NCBI GenBank assembly: GCA_031264395.1
Contig: JAISEB010000191.1
Location: forward strand, 1 to 6,369
DNA from: Treponema sp.
GTDB lineage: Bacteria; Spirochaetota; Spirochaetia; Treponematales; Breznakiellaceae
Direction of reading: 5' to 3'
DNA: 6,369 bases
The notes beneath the pieces were generated by a model. It worked only from the letters and a program-made list of their open reading frames with translations. It did not search any database and was not told where the DNA came from. Numbering within the stretch: position 1 is the first letter of the stretch; every line of letters begins with the position of its first letter. This document shows, piece by piece, positions 1-4,960 of this stretch. Made by a program: the position numbers and the translations under genes.

Positions 1-147
1 AGGGTAAACGAAATAGCCCCGGAACTGGACGCCGATCCAAGGGCGGCGTATTTCAGGCAGGCCAAATACGGCATGTATATACGCATGGCCCTGCTGTCGT
101 CAATACTCGGAACGGCAGGCAAACACAAAGGAGAAGTTCCATGCTGA
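1..147 (+). CDS. pyrB: Aspartate carbamoyltransferase catalytic chain, C-terminal end (partial)
   Basis: Frame 1 is open from the left edge to a TGA at 145-147 and encodes 48 residues. They include a stretch reading EIAPELDADPRAAYFRQ followed by KYGMYIRMALL, which matches the conserved C-terminal helix of PyrB, where bacterial enzymes commonly have a 'D.DPRA.YFRQ...G.YVRMALL' pattern. PyrB condenses carbamoyl phosphate with aspartate, the committed step of pyrimidine synthesis, in the cytosol. The active-site residues lie upstream of the window. The stop codon falls inside the start of pyrI (7-base overlap), so the two chains are very likely translationally coupled and assemble as a PyrB/PyrI holoenzyme. 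The identification rests on the tail motif plus the adjacent pyrI. Confidence 0.93.
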   Translation, partial: RVNEIAPELDADPRAAYFRQAKYGMYIRMALLSSILGTAGKHKGEVPC

Positions 148-575
148 ACATTGACAAAATAAAAAACGGCGTCGTCATTGATCATATCAAGGCCGGACTG
201 GGCATACGGATCTTCAACTGGCTCGGCCTTGACAGGGCCCCCTACACCGTCGCCTTTGTAGTAAACGCCGCGTCGGATCGCATGGGCCGCAAGGACATCA
301 TCAAGATCGACAACACCATCGCCATCAACTTCGATCTTCTGGGGCTTATCGATCCCAACATCACGGTAAACATCATAGAAAACGAGAAGATCACAGGGAA
401 GATCAAACTCAAGATGCCCGAGCGGGTGGAAGACGTGCTTGTCTGCAAAAATCCCCGGTGCATCACCTCAACCGAAAAGTACATTCCGCACATCTTCCAT
501 CTGGAAAACGCCGAACAGCGGACCTACCGCTGCGAATACTGCGACGAGATCAAATCCGCGGGGGACTTCAGATAA
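141..575 (+). CDS. pyrI: Aspartate carbamoyltransferase regulatory chain
   Basis: This 144-residue protein is the non-catalytic regulatory chain of ATCase, which binds nucleotide effectors (CTP/UTP inhibition and ATP activation in enterics) and tethers the catalytic trimers. The N-terminal allosteric domain (about residues 1-95) carries VIDHI at 12-16, MGRKDIIKI at 48-56 and a Lys at 87 in the TGK motif. These match the E. coli nucleotide-site positions Asp19/His20, Lys60 and Lys94. The C-terminal zinc domain has Cys102, Cys107, Cys131 and Cys134 in CX4C...CX2C spacing, so all four ligands are present. It is slightly shorter than the roughly 153-residue E. coli chain, mostly at the N terminus. 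The ATG at 141 is fixed by a strong AAGGAG ribosome site at 128-133. It overlaps pyrB by 7 bases and its stop overlaps the convergent downstream gene. Confidence 0.97.
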   Translation: MLNIDKIKNGVVIDHIKAGLGIRIFNWLGLDRAPYTVAFVVNAASDRMGRKDIIKIDNTIAINFDLLGLIDPNITVNIIENEKITGKIKLKMPERVEDVLVCKNPRCITSTEKYIPHIFHLENAEQRTYRCEYCDEIKSAGDFR

Positions 576-1347
576 AATTCCGCAATAATATTATCAGTTC
601 TTCCCGCCACAGCTTATACCCCAGCCGGGACAAATGCAGCTTTGAATAATCAAACAGTTCCATCTTCATGCCGCCCTCGGCATTTATGAAATGGCTGGCC
701 AAATCAAACCAGACGACACAATCGAGGTTCTCATACACTTTGATGGCGCAGTTCAGATCCAGAATTTTTTTTCTGCATTCTACCGGAAGATCCTTCCTGG
801 GCAGTACCGGCATCAAAATTATTGTGGTGTTTTTTGATTTCCGGTGAATGATATCGATAATATCCCCGATAGCTTTCGCGCTTGATTCCACCGAATAACC
901 GAAACCGACATTATTGGTTCCGATTAATAAAACAACAAACCTGGGTTTTATATTATCGGGAAATTCCCCGCTGTACAGGCGGTAAATGACATGGCCGGTT
1001 GTATCGCCCGGAAAGCCAAGGTTGTATATGTTATAATCCGCCTTTAACAGGTTCCATTCACCAATGCCGCCCGTTTCCCACATCTGAGTCAGGCTGTCGC
1101 CGATAAACAATATATCGATAACGCCGTCAACGCTTTCATCGTATCCGGCAAGCTCTTTGACAATCGTGGCATGCCGTTCCCACCAGCACGTCACGGGCAC
1201 CGGCTCGGAAGCGTCCGGTTTGGTACGGGAAAGGTCACAGGAAATAATCATCAAGGCTAGTACCGGCGCCAGTATTAAAACGCTTCTATAAAAAAACTGT
1301 TTTCTCCCTGCGGGAAAATCGTCATGGTTTGATGTATGAAAAATCAT
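568..1347 (-). CDS. SGNH/GDSL-family hydrolase, predicted lipoprotein
   Basis: This 259-residue protein has the block order of SGNH/GDSL esterases: GDSLT with nucleophile Ser85, NLGFPG with the block II Gly near residue 111, GTNN at 143-146 (oxyanion Asn145), and a C-terminal HLSRLGY with His238. It resembles the platelet-activating-factor acetylhydrolase-like branch, which acts on O-acyl groups of lipids or carbohydrates; the substrate cannot be told. A charged stretch, a hydrophobic segment (residues 22-36) and Cys37 preceded by MIIS suggest a lipoprotein signal with a loose lipobox, so export and membrane anchoring are likely. The usual Asp three residues before the His is Ser235; the nearest Asp is Asp233. 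I chose the ATG at 1347 over the ATG at 1389 because of a perfect AGGAGG nine bases upstream. The gene runs opposite to the pyr genes, and its end overlaps pyrI. Confidence 0.85.
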   Translation of the reverse strand: MIFHTSNHDDFPAGRKQFFYRSVLILAPVLALMIISCDLSRTKPDASEPVPVTCWWERHATIVKELAGYDESVDGVIDILFIGDSLTQMWETGGIGEWNLLKADYNIYNLGFPGDTTGHVIYRLYSGEFPDNIKPRFVVLLIGTNNVGFGYSVESSAKAIGDIIDIIHRKSKNTTIILMPVLPRKDLPVECRKKILDLNCAIKVYENLDCVVWFDLASHFINAEGGMKMELFDYSKLHLSRLGYKLWREELIILLRNFI

Positions 1348-1356
1348 ATGGATATG

Positions 1357-1362
1357 CCTCCT
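1357..1362 (-). promoter_or_regulatory. Ribosome binding site deciding the SGNH hydrolase start
   Basis: CCTCCT on the + strand reads AGGAGG on the minus strand and sits nine bases before the ATG at 1347-1345. The longer in-frame starts at 1389 and 1383 have no comparable site. The shorter start also puts the hydrophobic signal segment closer to the N terminus, as expected for an exported lipoprotein. Confidence 0.8.
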
Positions 1363-1394
1363 GTCCGTGCTTAATGCCGGCATGGCCATATCAC

Positions 1395-1433
1395 TATCTA
1401 AAAAATACGTAAATTTCAGTATAGATAAAAAAT
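1395..1433. repeat. AT-rich inverted and direct repeat in the divergent control region
   Basis: TATCTA at 1395-1400 and TAGATA at 1422-1427 form a perfect 6-base inverted repeat separated by 21 bases. Each is embedded in a longer direct similarity: TATCTAAAAAAT at 1395-1406 and TAGATAAAAAAT at 1422-1433 agree at 10 of 12 positions. The pair sits just upstream of the -10 candidate for the regulator gene and between the two divergent starts, where an operator for the neighbouring XRE protein would be expected. In such AT-rich sequence repeats of this size can arise by chance, so operator function is inference. Confidence 0.3.
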
Positions 1434-1440
1434 TTATAAT
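1413..1440 (+). promoter_or_regulatory. Candidate promoter for the XRE regulator
   Basis: A perfect TATAAT hexamer lies at 1435-1440. The best -35 partner is poor: ATTTCA at 1413-1418 with 16-base spacing, 3 of 6 matches to TTGACA. Transcription would start near 1447, leaving a leader of about 50 bases before the ATG at 1498. The surrounding 1390-1490 stretch is strikingly AT-rich compared with the rest of the window. Confidence 0.45.
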
Positions 1441-1497
1441 GCTTTTGCGGTATTTATAAAGCCGTGAATAGGTAAATTGCTATATTCTCATGCATAC

Positions 1498-1854
1498 ATG
1501 AAGACAAATTTCAAGAAAACACTAAGGGCGGAACTTGATTATCTCGATTTGACCGTCAAAGAATTAAGCGCAAGAACCGGCATCGCAAAGGGTACGCTGG
1601 ACTGCTACTTGGGCGCGCGTGCGTCCATGCCGCCCGCGGACATTGCCGTCAAAATCGCGAAAGCCCTTAGGGTTTCGGTTGAATACCTTGTAACCGGAGA
1701 AAATGAAGAAGAGGCACATTCCGTTTCTTTTTCCAATCATGCTATTCGCTCGCTCGTCAAAATAGCGCAGGAACTGAACGACAAAGACAACGAGACAATA
1801 ACGGGACTGGCGAAGATACTCAAAAAACAGGCCGAAAAAAACCTTGATTCGTAG
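1498..1854 (+). CDS. XRE-family helix-turn-helix transcriptional regulator
   Basis: This 118-residue protein has a Cro/CI-type HTH in its N-terminal half. Residues about 18-39 (LTVKELSARTGIAKGTLDCYLG) give the helix-turn-recognition-helix pair, and the domain ends near residue 67 with the VSVEYLVTGE pattern typical of XRE proteins. The C-terminal part (about 70-118) is charged, ends in a Lys-rich amphipathic helix and shows no known effector domain, so it may serve in dimerisation. The ATG at 1498 is used because the HTH starts soon after it. A TTG at 1477 is an in-frame alternative that adds seven residues. Neither has a good ribosome site, so translation may be weak or from a short leader. 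It stands divergent to the SGNH gene and may control that gene and itself; targets are inference. It is more AT-rich than the pyrC-pyrD block. No partner toxin is visible. Confidence 0.85.
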   Translation: MKTNFKKTLRAELDYLDLTVKELSARTGIAKGTLDCYLGARASMPPADIAVKIAKALRVSVEYLVTGENEEEAHSVSFSNHAIRSLVKIAQELNDKDNETITGLAKILKKQAEKNLDS

Positions 1855-1871
1855 CAAAGGGGTTCATACCC

Positions 1872-1890
1872 AAAAACCCGCTTGCGCGGG
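1872..1890 (-). terminator. Intrinsic terminator of the flavin reductase-rubredoxin gene
   Basis: Read on the minus strand this is CCCGC, a GCAA loop, GCGGG and then TTTTT, that is a 5-bp all-GC stem with a GNRA-type tetraloop and a T tract. It lies about 45 bases past the stop of the minus-strand gene at 1934. On the + strand the T tract becomes an A run before the stem, so it would not terminate the XRE gene by the classical mechanism. Confidence 0.65.
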
Positions 1891-1894
1891 GGAG

Positions 1895-1930
1895 GAACCG
1901 CAGGTTCGCGCTTGCCGCCGGTTTGCCGGC
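1895..1930. repeat. Two further small hairpins in the 1855-1933 gap
   Basis: GAACC-GCA-GGTTC (1895-1907) and GCCGG-TTTG-CCGGC (1917-1930) are perfect 5-bp inverted repeats lying between the flavin reductase stop and its terminator. A third copy of the GGTTC half-site at 1861-1865 could pair with GAACC at 1895-1899 and enclose the terminator hairpin, giving two alternative folds. They may stabilise the 3' end of the transcript or be part of a dispersed palindromic repeat; the sequence alone does not decide. Confidence 0.45.
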
Positions 1931-1933
1931 CTT

Positions 1934-2566
1934 TCAGGATGTTCTGAACGCGTTTTTGGGCTGTCCGCAGATGGGGCAGGTCCAGCTTTCAGGAAGCCCT
2001 TCAAAAGGACCGGCGGAACCGTCGTACTGGTAGCCGCAGAGGGGACAGGTCCACAGCCCTTCCAGGGGTTTTTCGTATGTGGGCGCGTTAACCGGGGTCT
2101 TGCCCTTGATGACGCGGTGATAGTACGCGTACGTCATGGGACTGCCCGGGGAGGTTTTCGCGTCGGTAAGGCGTCCTATGAACATGGTGTGGGTGGGAAG
2201 TTCCGTAAACGATTCCAGGGAACATTCAAGCCAGCCGCAGACGCCAAGCCGCAGCACAGGAAAACCCATCGCGGTTTTGTCGCAGGGTATGGACGCGAAT
2301 TTGTCCGTGTCCCTGCCGGAATGAAAACCAAAAACCCCTATAACTTCCCCCGCGGCGTCTTCGGACAGTATGGAAACCGAAAATCCGCCCGAATCCCTGA
2401 TGCACTGATTGGTAAAATTTTTGTGATTTACACAAACCGAAATCATGACGGGGTCCGAAGTTACCTGCATGACAGAATTGACTGTACAGCCGGTAAGACG
2501 GCCGCCGTCCCGCGCGCCGGCAATGAAAAGCCCGCAGCTTAAATTCCGCAGAGCCATGGTATCCAT
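1934..2566 (-). CDS. Flavin reductase (FMN-binding) fused to C-terminal rubredoxin
   Basis: This 210-residue fusion has a flavin reductase-like FMN-binding domain at about residues 1-155 (the N-terminal LRNLSCGLFIAG and NSVMQVTSDPVMISVCVN stretches are typical) and a rubredoxin module at about 170-207. Iron ligands are Cys174/Cys177 (CPLCGY) and Cys197/Cys200 (CPICG). Such fusions, known as high-molecular-weight rubredoxins in acetogens such as Moorella, pass electrons from NAD(P)H through FMN to the iron centre and on to flavodiiron proteins or peroxide- and oxygen-reducing partners in anaerobes. The partner here is unknown. The rubredoxin is compact: 19 residues separate the two knuckles, against about 29 in classical rubredoxin. 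The ATG at 2566 has a GGGGGA ribosome site at 2573-2578. The gene is monocistronic, has its own promoter and terminator, and is divergent from pyrC. Confidence 0.93.
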   Translation of the reverse strand: MDTMALRNLSCGLFIAGARDGGRLTGCTVNSVMQVTSDPVMISVCVNHKNFTNQCIRDSGGFSVSILSEDAAGEVIGVFGFHSGRDTDKFASIPCDKTAMGFPVLRLGVCGWLECSLESFTELPTHTMFIGRLTDAKTSPGSPMTYAYYHRVIKGKTPVNAPTYEKPLEGLWTCPLCGYQYDGSAGPFEGLPESWTCPICGQPKNAFRTS

Positions 2567-2582
2567 AAGAATTCCCCCTAAC

Positions 2583-2612
2583 TTGATTCTATGGACAGTT
2601 TTCCGGTATTGT
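2583..2612 (+). promoter_or_regulatory. Possible weak promoter for the pyrC-F-K-D run
   Basis: TTGATT (2583-2588) and TATTGT (2607-2612) are spaced by 18 bases and each matches the sigma-70 consensus at 4 of 6 positions. The predicted start near 2619 leaves a leader of about 22 bases before the pyrC ATG. The elements lie almost exactly on top of the stronger minus-strand promoter. With only 74 bases between the two divergent genes, a pyrC promoter must lie here or inside the flavin reductase gene. Confidence 0.3.
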
Positions 2613-2615
2613 CAA
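2586..2615 (-). promoter_or_regulatory. Sigma-70-type promoter of the flavin reductase-rubredoxin gene
   Basis: On the minus strand a perfect TTGACA (+ strand TGTCAA, 2610-2615) is followed after 18 bases by TAGAAT (+ strand ATTCTA, 2586-2591), which matches TATAAT at 5 of 6 positions. Transcription would begin near 2579, giving a very short leader that still includes the ribosome site. This is the best consensus promoter in the window. Confidence 0.7.
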
Positions 2616-2640
2616 GAAAACAAATGAAAACGGAACTGCC

Positions 2641-4050
2641 ATGACCGGCCGGCTGGTCTTAAAAAATTTCCGCATTGTCGATGAAAATACCGACATGACA
2701 GGTTCGGTGATCGTTGAGGGCGGCGTCATCAGGGAAATCGCCGCCGGAAAAGACGCGCCGGAAAGAGGGGCGGCCCTGATCGTGGACGGCATGGAACTCT
2801 GGTCTGAGGGCGGCGGGCGGCCCGTTCTCATGCCCGCCTTTGTCGATCTCCACGCCCATTTCAGGGACTCCGCCTTTTCCGGGGAACCTCAGGCGGGCTC
2901 TCCCGCTCCGTCCGAGACGCTGGAATCGGCCTGCCTTGCCGCCGCCGCCGGGGGTTTTGGGACCGTGGTCTCCATGGCAAACACGAAGCCCCCTGTTGAC
3001 ACGGCGGAAAAGGCCCGCCTTGTAAGGGAACGTTCAGGCGTTCTGGGGCTCATCGATCTTTATCCCGCCGTTTCCCTTACGAAAAATATGGAAGGAAAGG
3101 AACTTTCCGGCATTACCCGCCTTCAAGGGCCCGGAAAGAGGGAGGCCCATCCTTCCCTTTATTATCCCCTGCTCCTGTCCGAAGACGGCAGGGACATAGA
3201 CGACGACGCCCTTTTTCTTTCCGCCATGAAGGAGGCGCGGCGGCTTGGGGTTCCCGTTTCCTGTCACTGCGACTCAGGCGGATCTGAGGCAGAGGAGGCA
3301 AAACGGCGCGGCGAAGGCCGGAGCGTGTGGAGCCGCATCGAAGAAAACAACGCCGTGCGCCGGGTCATAACGCTGGGAAAGGAGGCGGGCTGCCATATAC
3401 ACATTGCCCATGTGTCGACCAGGGAAGCGGCGGCCCTGGTACGGGAAGCAAAGGCCGAATGCGCGGCCGGAGGGGGGACGGAAGGGTTTGCCCTTACCGC
3501 CGAGGCCGCTCCCCATCATATTGCCTGTACCGAAGAAGACGCCCGCCGCATGGGGGATGAAACGCTGGGCAGGGTGAATCCGCCCCTGCGGGGGGAAGAC
3601 GACCGGGAGGCGATCATACGCGCGATCGTTGACGGAACCATAGACGCCGTTGCCACCGATCACGCCCCGCACACCGCGGCGGAAAAGGCGGCGGGCGCTC
3701 CGGGTTTTACGGGACTGGAGACAGCCTTCGCGGCCTGTTATACGGAACTTGTGGCGGGCGGGCGCATCGATCTCCGCCGTCTTTCCGCGCTGATGAGCGC
3801 GAACCCCGCGCGCATACTGGGCCTGGGAAAAACAGGCGGACGCGCCGCGCCGGGAGCGGAGGCGCGGGGAACACTGGCGCCCGGCATGAGGGCCGATTTC
3901 TGCGCCGTCCACACGGAAACGGCGCGGACCGTGGAAAGCCCGCTTTTCAAGTCCCGCGGAAAATGTACGCCCTTCGCGGGGAAGGATCTTGCGGGCGTCA
4001 TTCTTTTAACCATTCAGCGGGGCAGGATCGTATATGTACAACATGGATAG
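2641..4050 (+). CDS. pyrC: Dihydroorotase (class I)
   Basis: This 469-residue amidohydrolase interconverts carbamoyl-aspartate and L-dihydroorotate, the third pyrimidine step. All metal ligands expected from Bacillus-type class I enzymes are visible: His71 and His73 in DLHAHFRD, Asp182 in LSEDG, His209 in SCHCD, His257 in HIAHVST and Asp340 in ATDHAPHT. Substrate residues Arg75 and Asn114 (MANTKPP) are also present. NPPLR at 313-317 and KSRGKCTPFAG near the C terminus are family hallmarks. It is about 40 residues longer than the 428-residue B. subtilis PyrC. The extra length is spread over Gly/Ala-rich loops, notably around 397-409, and the usual EPG after HFR is replaced by a longer SAFSGEP-type loop. 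The ATG at 2641 has only a weak GGAA upstream. The 3' end overlaps pyrF by 17 bases, implying coupling. Base composition is clearly GC-richer than the left half of the window. Confidence 0.96.
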   Translation: MTGRLVLKNFRIVDENTDMTGSVIVEGGVIREIAAGKDAPERGAALIVDGMELWSEGGGRPVLMPAFVDLHAHFRDSAFSGEPQAGSPAPSETLESACLAAAAGGFGTVVSMANTKPPVDTAEKARLVRERSGVLGLIDLYPAVSLTKNMEGKELSGITRLQGPGKREAHPSLYYPLLLSEDGRDIDDDALFLSAMKEARRLGVPVSCHCDSGGSEAEEAKRRGEGRSVWSRIEENNAVRRVITLGKEAGCHIHIAHVSTREAAALVREAKAECAAGGGTEGFALTAEAAPHHIACTEEDARRMGDETLGRVNPPLRGEDDREAIIRAIVDGTIDAVATDHAPHTAAEKAAGAPGFTGLETAFAACYTELVAGGRIDLRRLSALMSANPARILGLGKTGGRAAPGAEARGTLAPGMRADFCAVHTETARTVESPLFKSRGKCTPFAGKDLAGVILLTIQRGRIVYVQHG

Positions 4051-4960
4051 GCTTTTTGGGGAAGTTGCCGAACGCGGTCATGTCTGCGTAGGACTTGATA
4101 CCGCTGCGGATTACATCCCCGAAAGGGAGCGGCGGCGGGCGGCTTCGGACGCCGGGGCGGCGCTGGTTTTTAACAGGGCGATAATTGACGCGACGGCGGA
4201 CACGGCGGCCTGTTTCAAGGTACAGATCGCCTGTTACGAAGAGATGGGCCTTGCGGGCCTTGCAACCTATGCCGAAACCCTGCGGTACATACGCGGAAAA
4301 AAGAAGCTTGTTATAGCCGACATCAAACGCGGGGATATTGCCGACACGGCCCTCCGTTACGCAAAGGCCCACTTTGACGGCGACTTTGAGGCGGACTTCG
4401 TCACCCTTTCGCCCTATATGGGAATGGATTCCATCGAACCCTGGCTTTCCTACGCCGATTCAAAGGGCAAGGGGGCCTTTGTGCTGATGCGCACCAGCAA
4501 CAGGGGAATGAGGGATTTTGAATATCTGGAACTCAAAGGGGAAGAAGCCGGGGGCCGGGCCCGCCGGGTGTACGATGCCGTGGGGGAAAAACTTGCGGCC
4601 CTGGCCGCCGCGAAAAAGGGAACATCCGGGTACGGAGCGTTCGGGGCGGTCGCGGGATGTACCGGGGGGGAGGAGGACGCCGCCATACGGAAACGGTACG
4701 AGAGCCTCTTTTTCCTTATCCCCGGCTATGGCGCCCAGGGCGGCGGCGCAGGGGACGCGGCGGCGCTTCTCAGGAACGGCAACGGCGGCGTGGTGAACGC
4801 CTCGCGCTCCATCCTCAAGGCGTGGACCGGAGCGCTTTCCGGGGAGAACGCGCCTTCCGCGAAAGACGCGGACAACGCCTTTGCCGCCGAAGCGGCCCGA
4901 CGCGCGGCGGTAAAGATGCGGGACGACATCAGGGCCGCGCTTGCCGGAAAAAAGGAATGA
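4034..4960 (+). CDS. pyrF: Orotidine 5'-phosphate decarboxylase, type 2
   Basis: This 308-residue enzyme converts OMP to UMP, the last step of the pathway. The catalytic charged network is visible as Asp96-x-Lys98-x-x-Asp101 in ADIKRGDI, with substrate residues Asp22 (VGLD) and Lys62 (FKVQ). Phosphate binding is supplied by the IPGYGAQGG loop at 229-237 and Arg258 in NASRSI. The length and the KRGDI-x-x-T signature place it in the longer type 2 subfamily rather than the roughly 240-residue Bacillus/E. coli type. The ATG at 4034 is preferred over the ATG at 4043 because AGGA at 4024-4027 has six-base spacing to it; this makes the gene overlap the end of pyrC. The stop overlaps the pyrK start as ATGA. 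The C-terminal coding end contains an in-frame A-AAA-AAG heptamer (see the separate entry). The C-terminal third is rich in Ala and Gly. Confidence 0.96.
   Translation: MYNMDRLFGEVAERGHVCVGLDTAADYIPERERRRAASDAGAALVFNRAIIDATADTAACFKVQIACYEEMGLAGLATYAETLRYIRGKKKLVIADIKRGDIADTALRYAKAHFDGDFEADFVTLSPYMGMDSIEPWLSYADSKGKGAFVLMRTSNRGMRDFEYLELKGEEAGGRARRVYDAVGEKLAALAAAKKGTSGYGAFGAVAGCTGGEEDAAIRKRYESLFFLIPGYGAQGGGAGDAAALLRNGNGGVVNASRSILKAWTGALSGENAPSAKDADNAFAAEAARRAAVKMRDDIRAALAGKKE
4948..4954 (+). other. dnaX-type slippery heptamer at the pyrF-pyrK junction
   Basis: The pyrF codons GGA-AAA-AAG contain A-AAA-AAG in exactly the phase required for tandem -1 slippage, two codons before the pyrF stop. The -1 frame is the pyrK frame, and after slippage the next codons are GGA then the pyrK ATG, so a fusion would join the two proteins without loss. 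An AGGG at 4931-4934 lies 13 bases upstream, roughly where a ribosome-pausing site stimulates dnaX frameshifting, but I see no strong downstream stem-loop. The motif is a fact of the sequence; frameshifting is inference. Confidence 0.3.

Noticed and set aside
569..597. Possible terminator after pyrI
   Set aside because: The pairing is almost all A-T with a mismatch and a 15-base loop, lies inside the convergent gene and lacks a T tract.
1498..1854. Antitoxin of a toxin-antitoxin pair
   Set aside because: The small XRE protein resembles some antitoxins, but both neighbours are recognisable enzymes and no small toxin gene lies beside it on either strand.
1844..2542. Plus-strand open frame (232 codons) opposite the flavin reductase gene
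   Set aside because: The opposite strand encodes a complete flavin reductase-rubredoxin with all four Cys ligands, a promoter, a ribosome site and a terminator. The + translation shows no domain.
3274..3912. Long minus-strand open frame (212 codons) antisense to pyrC
   Set aside because: It lies entirely within pyrC, whose catalytic motifs are all intact. The translation is Arg/Gly-rich with no recognisable domain, as expected for antisense frames in GC-rich DNA.
4657..4956. 100-codon upstream extension of pyrK within pyrF
   Set aside because: The extension is highly Arg-rich and unlike any PyrK N terminus; the ATG at 4957 gives the normal PyrK length. It matters only as the landing frame for the possible frameshift.
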